The notes beneath the pieces were generated by a model that was given only the letters and a program-made list of their open reading frames with translations, made no database searches and had not been told where the DNA came from. This document shows positions 53,746-62,309 of a stretch of DNA of 64,000 nucleotides, one piece after another; position 1 is the first letter of the stretch; every line of letters starts with the position of its first letter. Origin of the DNA: Cryobacterium arcticum (GTDB taxonomy: Bacteria > Actinomycetota > Actinomycetes > Actinomycetales > Microbacteriaceae); the NCBI RefSeq assembly GCF_003185895.1, contig NZ_QHLY01000012.1, forward strand, positions 1,488,001 through 1,552,000, read 5' to 3'. The translations under genes were made by a program, and so were the position numbers.

Positions 53746-54186
53746 ATGGCCGACGTACTCACTCCAGAGCAACGTCGCAAGAATATGTCTGGTATTCGAG
53801 CGACGGATACCAAGCCGGAGCTGATGTTGCGTCGAAGGATTCATGCAGCGGGCTACCGGTACCGGTTGCACGTTCGTTCCTTACCTGGTACACCAGACAT
53901 CGTTTTCACTCGAAGGAAATGCGTCATATTCGTCAACGGCTGTTTTTGGCACAGCCACTCATGCCGGTTCGGCCTAGTGAAGCCCGTTACGAATGCAGCT
54001 TTCTGGGAGGAGAAGCGGCGGCGCACTGTCGTGCGCGATGCAGTGAAACGCGATGAACTAGAAGCACTGGGCTGGTCGGTCCTCAACATATGGGAATGTG
54101 AACTCCGCGATTTGGCGCGGTTAGATGACTCGATCGTCCAATTCCTAGGAACGGCTGGGTCCGTGACGGCGGACCGGTCCAGATAG
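53746..54186 (+). CDS. vsr: Very-short-patch (Vsr) mismatch endonuclease
   Basis: 146-aa nuclease that nicks next to T:G mismatches formed by deamination of methylcytosine. MSGIRATDTKPELMLRRRIH carries Glu-25, LPGTPDIVFTRRKCVIFVNG carries catalytic Asp-51, and CFWHSHSC (residues 66-73) has the His and the zinc-binding Cys and His residues, with another Cys near 118. Its presence agrees with the cytosine methyltransferase 8 kb away in the same system. Divergent from the Z1 operon. Confidence 0.96.
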   Translation: MADVLTPEQRRKNMSGIRATDTKPELMLRRRIHAAGYRYRLHVRSLPGTPDIVFTRRKCVIFVNGCFWHSHSCRFGLVKPVTNAAFWEEKRRRTVVRDAVKRDELEALGWSVLNIWECELRDLARLDDSIVQFLGTAGSVTADRSR

Positions 54187-54452
54187 ATTCCGAGAGCGCA
54201 CCCGCGTCGAAAGCTCGGGCGCGGCGCCAAAGTTCTTGATTTCCATCGAGGCCGACCGCGATCAGGACGGCACACCTATTCCGCTATCGCCGAGCACAGC
54301 AGAGATGGGCGTCCTTGCCACCAGGCACCGCGACGACCTAAGCACCGAGTTAGCGCAGCGCCGCAGCATAGACATTAGCGCCTTGTTCAACGCTCTCTGC
54401 GATCCGATCCCACGCCGCACCACTTGGCCGGCGGTATTGGCACCAGATGTCT

Positions 54453-56228
54453 CTAGTTCCGCGGTATGAATTGCCGCAAATGCTCACGAAGAGCCGGATC
54501 GCACACGTAAATGAAGGTGCCCCGGATGCCGCGTGTCAGCAGGACCGCATAGATATTAGTGATGAAACGCAGGAGGTCCTCGTCGGTGTAAACCTTGCCT
54601 AGGACCTTGTTGTTCTCCTTGCCCTTTAGATCGAAATACTGTGCCCTGTCGACGGTAAGCCGCCCCTCTGCGGCGGCGTATCGGAGATCGGGCCCGATGA
54701 TGACCCCGGCGTAGTTGAGGTCATACCCCTGCACGGTGTGAATTGAGCCGACTTCATCAAGTGATGTCGGCGATGCTATCCAGTCAGTTTGCGTGCTGTT
54801 CCAACGGAGCTTTGCGTCATCGAATTCGATGTCGTAGGCGCCTTTATCGGTCTTGGTCTTCCAAGGCCAAGCGAATCCGGCGACCAATCGCGAGAGCCCT
54901 ACCTCGGCATCCAGGCGGCGTATTTCTGCGTGCATGTCAGCGACGCTGTCGAACATGCGAAGGTCATACCCTTCAAAAGTCTCAGGACGCACTGGTAGCG
55001 AGACTCCCCCGGCGGCCGGGCCCAGTATCAGTCGAACGTAGCCCACATAGTCTGCGCCGGCGCGGACCCGCATTTGGGTAGCGAGGGGGTAGTTGCGATT
55101 GGCCGCGCGCGCACGTTCTACTAGCCGCGAGAGGACTTCGGGAGGAAGATCCGCGGGTCGAACGCTCTGGGCGGCGTCAAGCAGGAGAATCTGGTGTGTG
55201 CTCTTGGCCCGGATCCAATCGAGCTGAGTCTTCGTTGTGTCATCGGTGCCGAACAGCTTCTCGGTGATCATCTGGAACTTCTTGTTCTGCACGCCTGACG
55301 GTTGATTGGCTCGCTGGTTCAGACGATGCGATTCGTCGACAATCAGCAGATCAAAGTGTTCGTTTGACTCCCCCACCTCGAACGCCGTCATCACCATGTC
55401 GGGCTTCAATCCCGGCGTCTTCTTGAACACCTTCTTGATCGAGTTCCGCAACGACTGTTGGGGAACCACAAGACCGATTCGGATACCGGAAAGGCGTTGC
55501 TTGTATTCACCGCCAAAAAACTCGGAGAAGAGTGAATCGCTATCAAGGTCTTCAGTCGGAACAGAATTCGCGATGTCCACGAGCAGCTTCAGCATGTAAA
55601 TGGCGACAACGGTCTTGCCAGTTCCAGGTTCGCCTTGCACGACTGTAGTGCTCGTGGCTCCAGAACCCAGGTCCTCGAATAGGCCCTCGAGGATGCCCTC
55701 AACCGCGACTGCCTGGTCCAAGGTCAGCGCCTTGAAGGGCGACAGCTTGAAGAGATCGCTGTTCTCAATTTCCGGGATACTCCGAGTGAAGACCCCATCG
55801 CGCCTGAGCTGATCAAACACCTCCAGAAATGAGGCTTGATAGCGGTCTCGATCGAAGTAATCAGATTCGGTGATTCCATCGTTGCGATTCAGGACCCGGT
55901 ACGAACCATCGCCGGCGAGCATCCTAATAAGGTACGACTCGAGATCGAGGCAGACAGACTTGTTGAAGGACTCGTCGACGATGACCCTGACGGTACTGAG
56001 GTGTCTCTTGTCTGGGGCGACCAGATGCTGGCGCATACGCGCGACAGCATTTCTGGACTCGCCTACGTAGACATCGTTCAATCGCCCGCCTCGCATGATC
56101 GGGCGACTGGCAGTGGCATCGTCCAGGACGTACACCACAGGCCAGTTTGTGTTGCGGTGGTCGCCCGGAGCCCATGTCGAGATTGACTCGCTAGTGAATT
56201 TCAGATGCTCGATCTTAAAGGGCGTCAT
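54453..56228 (-). CDS. GIY-YIG domain fused to DUF2075 helicase/ATPase
   Basis: 591-aa protein. The N-terminal GIY-YIG-like nuclease domain has VVYVLDD (32-38), DVYVGES (52-58), Arg-64 and Glu-97. The helicase part has Walker A GEPGTGKT (199-206), Walker B FDLLIVDESHRLNQ and the late motif IHTVQGYDLNYAGVIIGPDL, typical of DUF2075 (schlafen-like group). Overlaps by 14 bp with the MazG-like gene upstream, so the pair is translationally coupled. A two-gene antiviral function is plausible but not shown. Confidence 0.9.
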   Translation of the reverse strand: MTPFKIEHLKFTSESISTWAPGDHRNTNWPVVYVLDDATASRPIMRGGRLNDVYVGESRNAVARMRQHLVAPDKRHLSTVRVIVDESFNKSVCLDLESYLIRMLAGDGSYRVLNRNDGITESDYFDRDRYQASFLEVFDQLRRDGVFTRSIPEIENSDLFKLSPFKALTLDQAVAVEGILEGLFEDLGSGATSTTVVQGEPGTGKTVVAIYMLKLLVDIANSVPTEDLDSDSLFSEFFGGEYKQRLSGIRIGLVVPQQSLRNSIKKVFKKTPGLKPDMVMTAFEVGESNEHFDLLIVDESHRLNQRANQPSGVQNKKFQMITEKLFGTDDTTKTQLDWIRAKSTHQILLLDAAQSVRPADLPPEVLSRLVERARAANRNYPLATQMRVRAGADYVGYVRLILGPAAGGVSLPVRPETFEGYDLRMFDSVADMHAEIRRLDAEVGLSRLVAGFAWPWKTKTDKGAYDIEFDDAKLRWNSTQTDWIASPTSLDEVGSIHTVQGYDLNYAGVIIGPDLRYAAAEGRLTVDRAQYFDLKGKENNKVLGKVYTDEDLLRFITNIYAVLLTRGIRGTFIYVCDPALREHLRQFIPRN

Positions 56229-56535
56229 ATTTGGTGCTGCGCCCCCGGGCCTTGTCGGCAGGGTATTTCGCTCTCGTTGTTACGAGCTTGTCGCGAACGA
56301 TCTGATCAGGATCAGCGCCGATACGGTCGGCGAGCATGATGCAGTAGGTGAGGACATCGGCGAGTTCTTCGCGCACCCGATCCATGTCACCGTCGGCATT
56401 CCATTGAAAGCACTCGAGAAGCTCGCTTGCCTCGATGGAGATGCTCTTTGCGAGGTTCTCCGGAGTGTGAAACTGCGCCCAATCGCGCTCCGCTACGAAA
56501 GCTGCGATTTCTTGCCGGAGTGTCTGATCGACCAT
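56215..56535 (-). CDS. MazG-like nucleotide pyrophosphohydrolase
   Basis: 106-aa all-helical protein with the MazG metal-binding motifs: SISIEASELLECFQWNADGD (ExxE) and REELADVLTYCIMLADRIGA (ExxD). Such enzymes hydrolyse nucleoside triphosphates to monophosphates. The 14-bp overlap with the GIY-YIG/DUF2075 gene implies a joint job, perhaps limiting nucleotides during infection; the last is inference. Confidence 0.92.
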   Translation of the reverse strand: MVDQTLRQEIAAFVAERDWAQFHTPENLAKSISIEASELLECFQWNADGDMDRVREELADVLTYCIMLADRIGADPDQIVRDKLVTTRAKYPADKARGRSTKYDAL

Positions 56536-56638
56536 GCCGCCAACCTAGCAGTTGGAGAATAGGCGGTCCGTCGAGTCGTCGATGACTCGACGGGGGAACT
56601 CAAGAACCCTGATCGCACTCCGGCACTAGGCTCCGGAC

Positions 56639-57283
56639 ATGACCGACGAGATCGAATGGCTGGTTCCACCTGCGGCAGTGCCGCTTATCGGCAATAACTC
56701 CTTCGTTGGGATGCCCGGCGAGGCCCGGGTTCAAGACTTCTGGCAGTTCGCTTTGGGCGACCTTCGAATGAATAACGCTCGTGGGTATCTCGCTGAATTC
56801 TTGGTCGGCAAGGCGCTCGGAATTGAACCGCTGATCCGAATCGAGTGGGACTCATTCGATCTTCTCTTTGGCGACATCACAATCGAGGTCAAGTCATCTG
56901 CGTACCTCCAGGCGTGGGACCAACGGAGAATTAGCACTCTGTCGTTTTCCGGCTTGAAGGGGACCCGTTACAATCCCCGCGCTCCCCTGGGCGGAGAGGA
57001 CCCATTGGGCAAGCGGTATAACGCAATGGTCTATGTCTTCTGCGTACAAACAGCCACCACCCACGAGGCCTACAACCCGCTGGACGTGTCTCAATGGGAG
57101 TTCCATGTCGTGAGGCGACGCGCGCTCGCGGCGACCGGTCTTCAGAGCCTAGGCATCGGCAGGGTACGGAAGCTGTCCGAGGGCACGACAGTCTGGGCGG
57201 ATCTGGCCGCCAAGGTCACTATGGCGGCCGTCGGCGAGGCAAGAGACGATGACGACCCCGATTGGTGGAAACGCTCTTTGTAG
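56639..57283 (+). CDS. PD-(D/E)XK nuclease-like protein, 214 aa
   Basis: Residues 45-90 carry a nuclease core: Glu-53 in NARGYLAEFLVGKALG, Asp-74 in EWDSFDLLFGD, then Glu-83 and Lys-85 in ITIEVKSSAYLQAWDQ. The rest (FHVVRRRALAATGLQSLG and so on) is unrecognised. Divergent from the MazG-like gene with a 103-bp gap. Could be an independent restriction-type enzyme or a third gene of that module. I cannot name a family. Confidence 0.8.
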   Translation: MTDEIEWLVPPAAVPLIGNNSFVGMPGEARVQDFWQFALGDLRMNNARGYLAEFLVGKALGIEPLIRIEWDSFDLLFGDITIEVKSSAYLQAWDQRRISTLSFSGLKGTRYNPRAPLGGEDPLGKRYNAMVYVFCVQTATTHEAYNPLDVSQWEFHVVRRRALAATGLQSLGIGRVRKLSEGTTVWADLAAKVTMAAVGEARDDDDPDWWKRSL

Positions 57284-57336
57284 GAGTTGCTGCAACGGGG
57301 CCAGGCCCGTCCAGGAGCCGAGGGCCATGCGCCCTT

Positions 57337-58230
57337 TCAGCCGACGAACCTGTTGCTCTTGCCGAGGTTGCATGACTGGCAGAGTGTCTGGAGGTTCTCC
57401 GGCACGGTCAGGCCGTCGTGGCTCACCGGGGTGATGTGATCGATGTGCAGGACGGTGCCGTCGGCTGCCGATGCGCCGCACATCCGGCAGCGGTAGTCAT
57501 CCCTCTTCAGGATCGTCACGCGGAGCCCTGAGGTCATCAGGCTCCGCTCGCGCTGACGCAGGGCGGCGGTTGTGGACTGGCGCGCGCGCGAAGCCTGCGC
57601 GGCGTGCAGGCCGTGCTGAAGCTGTTCGAAGTTCCACTCGACGTGCTTTGAGTAGGAGTTCTGTCCCTTTGGGCTGGTGTACCTCACCGTCGTGATGATC
57701 CTGGCGGTCGGTGTCGGGTACGCCAGCTTGCGGCGATGAAAATCCTTCTTTTCGATCGCGGCATACTTCTCGTCCCTCAGACGCGGATGGCTGCTCCGGC
57801 CGAGCGACCCGAATTCAATTGCCTCGAAATCAAGGTTGTACGTTCGGAAAAACCTCGTCGGAGCCAGCCGCATTTCGATCTCTTGCAGGTACCACAGCTC
57901 GCTCTCGAGAACGTTCACGCTCATTCGTGACGGCAGATCGAATCGATCGAACTTGGCCTTGGTATTGACGGACACAGAGTACGCATGACTAATCGGATTG
58001 GCGCTGGGCACGAGGGATCGAGATCGTGAGTTGAGCTCTTCGAGCCGGTTCAGGGCGTCGCTTGAACCGCGCACGAGCTGCCGTCGCTTGAGTGCCACCA
58101 ACAGCCAGGCCAGGGCTACAGCGAGGACGATGATGACGGCAACAAATACAAGCGTCAACGCCGTAGTCAGGCTGTCGGCTGGGATTGCAGGGTCTACTTC
58201 GTAGTAGGGCAGGTGACCTAGGGTTCGCAA
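57337..58230 (-). CDS. Membrane-anchored HNH endonuclease
   Basis: 297-aa protein. One transmembrane helix (about residues 21-48, TTALTLVFVAVIIVLAVALA) is followed by a central domain with LPSRMSVNVLESELWYLQEI and a C-terminal HNH domain: DDYRCRMCGASAADGTVLHI, DHITPVSHDGLTVPENLQTL, then CQSCNLGKSNRF, with both zinc CxxC pairs and the catalytic His. A membrane-tied DNase facing the cytoplasm fits attack on DNA entering the cell, which is inference. Converges with the PD-(D/E)XK gene. Confidence 0.88.
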   Translation of the reverse strand: MRTLGHLPYYEVDPAIPADSLTTALTLVFVAVIIVLAVALAWLLVALKRRQLVRGSSDALNRLEELNSRSRSLVPSANPISHAYSVSVNTKAKFDRFDLPSRMSVNVLESELWYLQEIEMRLAPTRFFRTYNLDFEAIEFGSLGRSSHPRLRDEKYAAIEKKDFHRRKLAYPTPTARIITTVRYTSPKGQNSYSKHVEWNFEQLQHGLHAAQASRARQSTTAALRQRERSLMTSGLRVTILKRDDYRCRMCGASAADGTVLHIDHITPVSHDGLTVPENLQTLCQSCNLGKSNRFVG

Positions 58231-58406
58231 GCGATGCCTTCGCGGTTGAGATGATGGATGGAGCAGGCACGCGCACGAGCCGCGAGATCATATGTCTCTC
58301 ACGGGCGAGAAGGGGCGCAGCAACCACAAGCTAACAGCGCAGGCCCCCCGGAGAACGTGCTTCCCACGGCGTTTATCGCCCCCAGTTCGGGGTCGTCACC
58401 GCCTTT

Positions 58407-58526
58407 TCAGTGAGCAGTCGGTCTCGCATGATTGCGACGCTTCGTGGGAGGCGAACTGGGCAAGGCCTTGCCGAACAGCGTTAACTGCTCGCGCAAGGCC
58501 TCAGCCGTCACGCGCCGCGCCCTCAT
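58407..58526 (-). pseudogene. 39-codon coupled gene stub at the island border
   Basis: An ATGA overlap ties this short frame to the stop codon of the cyclodeaminase-family gene: ATG at 58526-58524, TGA of the previous gene at 58525-58523. It reads MRARRVTAEALREQLTLFGK then ALPSSPPTKRRNHARPTAH and stops. Coupling argues for a real gene start; the short length and the start of island sequence just beyond suggest the rest was lost. A genuine 39-aa peptide cannot be excluded. Confidence 0.45.
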
Positions 58527-59503
58527 CCGTTCAAATCGAGCTCCACCCCCACGCCACGTGCACGCGCCTCGCGCACCAGCAGATCCGCGATCGCCAGGTC
58601 TTGCGCGCCGACTCCCACCGAGTCGAAGAGGGTGATCTGGTCCGCGCTCGTGCGGCCCGGGCGGAGGCCCGCGAGAACCTGGCCGACGGTGCCGACCACG
58701 TCCTGCAGGGTGAGTGCGCCCTCCGCCACGGCCAGCATGAGGTCACCCGATTTCGTCTCGGCCGTGGCCAAGTCGTCGACCCAGACCGAGGACCGAGCCA
58801 TCGTCGCGGAGTCGACCTCGCGCTCGTCCGGCCTGGGGCGGGCGCCGACGACGTTGAGGTGCTGGCCGGGTCGGAGCCAGTCTCCGCGGATGATCGGGGT
58901 GACGGAGGGGGTGAGCGTGCAGATCGCATCCGCTTGGGCGAAGACCGACGCGCAGTCCTGCACCACCTCGATGGCACCGTCCCACTCGAGAGAGTCGGCG
59001 AGTGCCGCTGCGCGCACCGGGGTGCGCGACCAGATGACGAGCCGGTTCCAGTCCCGCACTCCCCGCAGAGCTTCGACGTGTTCGCGGGCGAGCCCGCCCG
59101 CCCCCACCAGGCCCAGCACGCGGCTGTCTTCGCGGGCCAGGGCCCGGGTGGCGACCGCGCTGGCCGCCGCGGTGCGCACCCTGGTGGGCACGCCGCCGTG
59201 CAGAAGGGCCACCGGGGCGCCGTTCTCGCGGTCGAGCACCACGATCATCGAGCGCTGGGTCGGCAGACCCCGGGCGGAGTTGTCGGGCACGTCGGCGAGC
59301 AGCTTGACCGCGGCGGTGCCGGTGGTGTCCGACAGCGCCGCCATGAGCACGTAGCGACCGGTGCCCGCGGCGGTGCCCATGGAGGTGGGCGGCGGCTGGT
59401 TGGCCGCGCCCCGGGCGATGTCGGTGAAGATCTGCGCCACGGCCCGCTCGGTGGCCGGTCGGTCAACGAGGGCTTCGAGTTGCGACGCGGTGAGCACGAT
59501 CAT
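58523..59503 (-). CDS. Ornithine cyclodeaminase / mu-crystallin family protein
   Basis: 326-aa NAD(P)-binding protein. QPPPTSMGTAAGTGRYVLMA and STRAL-like GVPTRVRTAAASAVATRALA precede the Rossmann motif VLGLVGAGGLAREHVEALRG; later GARPRPDEREVDSATMARSS and VWVDDLATAETKSGDLMLAV match the family. Members reduce imines or deaminate and cyclise amino acids. The start overlaps the amidohydrolase stop by 4 bp, so it acts in the same pathway, perhaps on the ring-opened product. Exact substrate unknown. Confidence 0.88.
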   Translation of the reverse strand: MIVLTASQLEALVDRPATERAVAQIFTDIARGAANQPPPTSMGTAAGTGRYVLMAALSDTTGTAAVKLLADVPDNSARGLPTQRSMIVVLDRENGAPVALLHGGVPTRVRTAAASAVATRALAREDSRVLGLVGAGGLAREHVEALRGVRDWNRLVIWSRTPVRAAALADSLEWDGAIEVVQDCASVFAQADAICTLTPSVTPIIRGDWLRPGQHLNVVGARPRPDEREVDSATMARSSVWVDDLATAETKSGDLMLAVAEGALTLQDVVGTVGQVLAGLRPGRTSADQITLFDSVGVGAQDLAIADLLVREARARGVGVELDLNG

Positions 59504-60714
59504 GCGGCAGCCGAGAGTTCGAGGCCGTCGGCCACGACCGCGCCGCGGAACACCACGGTGCGGTCGGGCAGCCGGTCCATCACCGCGCTGGTGACGGTTT
59601 CGCCGGTGATGAGCTGCAGGTCGGCGGGGTCGCCGACGGCGACTCCGGGGCGGTCGAGGTGCCCCCGCAGCGCCGGGGCGGTGCCGAGCACCGAGCGTCC
59701 GCCGATCGTGGCCACCGCCACGCAGTGCTCGATGTCTTCGTCCCGACGAAAGTTGTTCGTGAACGCCAGCTGCCACGTGCGGTCGAGCATGTCGCCGTTA
59801 CCGTACGGCGACCAGTAATCCCGCTGGCCGTCTTCGCCGAGTCCCAGTCGGATGCCGTGTTCGGCGATCAGCAGCGTCGGCAGCGGCGTCGCTGGGGCGA
59901 TGGTCGCCCACGCGATGTCGAGTTCGGCGAACTGCTCGAGCAGGGGCACCAGCTGGGCGTGCGGCAGTTGGCCGAGCCCGTAGCCGTGCGAGATGGTGAC
60001 CCGGCCGGTCATGCCGAGGGCGCGGGTGCGCTCCACGATCAGTTCTGCCGAGAACTTCGCCAGTTGGTCCGGCTCGTGCAGGTGGATGTCGATGGGAGCG
60101 TCGAAGCGTTCGGCCAGCCCGAAGACCAGGTCGAGATGCTTCGCGGGGTCGCGATCGAGCAGGCAGGGATCGATGCCCCCGACCACGTCGGCGCCCTGGC
60201 GCATGGCCTCTTCGAGCAGTTCGAAGGAGCCCTCCTCGCGCAGCAGACCGGCTTGAGGGAAGGCGATCACCTCGACCGTCGCACGATCCCGGTGCGCTTC
60301 CCTGGCCGCGAGCACACCGTGCAACCGTTCGAGGCCCGCATCCACGTCGACCTGGGCGTAGCTGCGCACGCTGGTGGTGCCGTGCGCGACCATGCGGCCC
60401 AGGGTCTCGGTGGTGCGCTCGGCGATCGAGGTCTCCGCGCTGCGCCAATTGGCCCGGTCGTTGAGCATCATGCCCCACACCCCCGGCACACCCGTGTGTT
60501 CGCGGAACGGCAACCCGAGTCGGGTGGAGTCGAGGTGCACGTGCACGTCGGCGAACGACGGGAGCAGGATGCGACCCCGGCCCTCGATCAGCGTTTCTCC
60601 GGCCTGCGGCACCGTGCCGGGTGGGAGGACCTCGGCGATGACGCCGTCGATCAGTCGGATGTCGGCTGCGGCGCCGCCCCAGGGGCGGGCGTCGGTGATC
60701 AGCGCGCGACTCAC
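59500..60714 (-). CDS. Amidohydrolase, cytosine-deaminase-like
   Basis: 404-aa metal-dependent hydrolase. The metal-binding HxH is in FADVHVHLDSTRLGLPFREH, further ligands in FDAPIDIHLHEPDQLAKFSA and VTISHGYGLGQLPH, and the late Asp in LGLGEDGQRDYWSPYGNGD. This resembles cytosine deaminase and related enzymes opening or deaminating nitrogen heterocycles. Overlaps 4 bp with the binding-protein gene upstream and the cyclodeaminase-family gene downstream. Cytoplasmic. Confidence 0.9.
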   Translation of the reverse strand: MSRALITDARPWGGAAADIRLIDGVIAEVLPPGTVPQAGETLIEGRGRILLPSFADVHVHLDSTRLGLPFREHTGVPGVWGMMLNDRANWRSAETSIAERTTETLGRMVAHGTTSVRSYAQVDVDAGLERLHGVLAAREAHRDRATVEVIAFPQAGLLREEGSFELLEEAMRQGADVVGGIDPCLLDRDPAKHLDLVFGLAERFDAPIDIHLHEPDQLAKFSAELIVERTRALGMTGRVTISHGYGLGQLPHAQLVPLLEQFAELDIAWATIAPATPLPTLLIAEHGIRLGLGEDGQRDYWSPYGNGDMLDRTWQLAFTNNFRRDEDIEHCVAVATIGGRSVLGTAPALRGHLDRPGVAVGDPADLQLITGETVTSAVMDRLPDRTVVFRGAVVADGLELSAAA

Positions 60715-62255
60715 TTGAAGCTCGTCTGGGTGAAGTCGAACAGGCCGTCGGCTCGGGGCGTCCAGTCGAGGTCGGGGTCGGCGGCGTAGTTGTTCATCGG
60801 TACGTAGAGCGGCACGTAGTAGCCCTGCTCGTTGCTGTAGCTGAGGAGATCCGTGAACACGTCGAGGCGGCTGTCGCCCTCCACACCGCGCTGTTCGGCG
60901 GCCAGTTCGGTGGTGCGGGGGTCCTGCGCGTAGTTGTTGTTTCCGGCCGGCTCGTAGAGGTCGGTGAGGGGCAGGTCGCCGTCCACGGTGGAGGGCGCCC
61001 AGGTGTTCAGGTAGATTCCCTGCATCTCCCGGCCGCGCACCTTGAGGGTGTGTGCCTGCTGGTCGGCGCCGCGCAGGTCGATCGTGAAGCCGACATCCTC
61101 GAGGGAGGCCTGGATGGTCTGGGCCACGTCGGCCGAGAGCGGGATGCGACCGTCGGTCGCGTAGTCGAACGGAATCGGCTCACCGGCGTATCCGGCTTCG
61201 GCGAGCAGCTCGCGGGCCCGGTCGGGGTCGTAGCCCGGGTCCTTCACGTCGTCGCTGTAGCCCTCCACGGCCGGGGCGAGGGTCGTGCTGGCGGGCTCGG
61301 CGAGCCCGGAGAGCAGGCCGTCGGTGATGGCCTCCTTGTCGATGGCGAGGCCGATGGCTTCGCGGATGCGCGCATCCGTCAGCACGCCGCTGGTGGAATT
61401 GACGCCGAGGAAGACGACACCGTTGGAGAGTGCCGAGAACACCTGGGCGGAGTCCTGGCTCTCGACCGACTCCACCTGGGTCGGGCCGATGGGCGCCACA
61501 TCGAGGCTGCCGGAGAGCACGCCGTTGACCCGGGACTCATCGGAGGAAACCGGCTGCAGCGAGATCGACTCGATCGCCGGCGCGGTACCCCAGTAGTCGT
61601 CGTTGCGCACGAGGTCGTAGGAGACGCCGGTCTGGATCTTGTCGAAGACGTACGGGCCCGAGCCGATCGGGGCCTGCGCGAAAGCGTCGGCTCCCATCTC
61701 CTGGTAGGTGTCGGCGGGCACGATCGAGATCAGCGAGGTGTTGCGGGGGAAGGCGGAGAACGGCGACTTGAGGGTGAAGCGCACGGTGAGGTCGTCGATG
61801 GCTTCGACGGAGGCGACCGAGCTGAGGTAGGCGAAGTTCTCGCCGGTGGGGTCGGCGAGGATGGTTTGGTAGGAGAAAGCCACGTCTTCGGCGGTGATGG
61901 CCTCGCCGTTGCTGGCCGTGACGCCCTCCTGCAGGGTGAAGTCCCACTGGGTGAGGTCGTCGTTGGCGGTCCACTCGGTGGCGAGTTTGGGGGCGAGCTC
62001 ACCGTCGGCGGTGATGGTCACGAGCTGGTCGAAGGTGTGAAAGAACACCGACAGCACCACGAGGGCGCCCGACTTGATCGGGTCCATTGAGGTGGGGTCG
62101 GTGGGGATCGCGGCGACGATGCGCGTCGGGGTGTCGCCCGAGCCGGCGTCGCCGCTGTCGTCGAAGCCGCCGGCGCACCCGGAGAGCATCAGTGTTCCGG
62201 TGGCGGCGAGCGCGCCGATGCTGAGCATCCGGCGGCGGAAGGTGGAAGTGGGCAT
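60711..62255 (-). CDS. ABC transporter substrate-binding lipoprotein (family 5)
   Basis: 514-aa peptide/nickel-type binding protein. MPTSTFRRRMLSIGALAATG followed by TLMLSGCAGG gives a lipobox (LMLSGC). Mature features: IVAAIPTDPTSMDPIKSGAL, EWTANDDLTQWDFTLQEGVT and AITAEDVAFSYQTILADP, all typical. The start at 62255 has GAGGAT upstream and the family's usual signal length; an earlier ATG exists. Captures the substrate for the importer; the downstream amidohydrolase suggests a non-peptide amide or heterocycle. Confidence 0.93.
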   Translation of the reverse strand: MPTSTFRRRMLSIGALAATGTLMLSGCAGGFDDSGDAGSGDTPTRIVAAIPTDPTSMDPIKSGALVVLSVFFHTFDQLVTITADGELAPKLATEWTANDDLTQWDFTLQEGVTASNGEAITAEDVAFSYQTILADPTGENFAYLSSVASVEAIDDLTVRFTLKSPFSAFPRNTSLISIVPADTYQEMGADAFAQAPIGSGPYVFDKIQTGVSYDLVRNDDYWGTAPAIESISLQPVSSDESRVNGVLSGSLDVAPIGPTQVESVESQDSAQVFSALSNGVVFLGVNSTSGVLTDARIREAIGLAIDKEAITDGLLSGLAEPASTTLAPAVEGYSDDVKDPGYDPDRARELLAEAGYAGEPIPFDYATDGRIPLSADVAQTIQASLEDVGFTIDLRGADQQAHTLKVRGREMQGIYLNTWAPSTVDGDLPLTDLYEPAGNNNYAQDPRTTELAAEQRGVEGDSRLDVFTDLLSYSNEQGYYVPLYVPMNNYAADPDLDWTPRADGLFDFTQTSFK

Positions 62256-62309
62256 GGGGATCCTCATTTCGGTGGGTGACACAAGGGAGTCGAAGGGTGG
62301 GCTGTGGGG

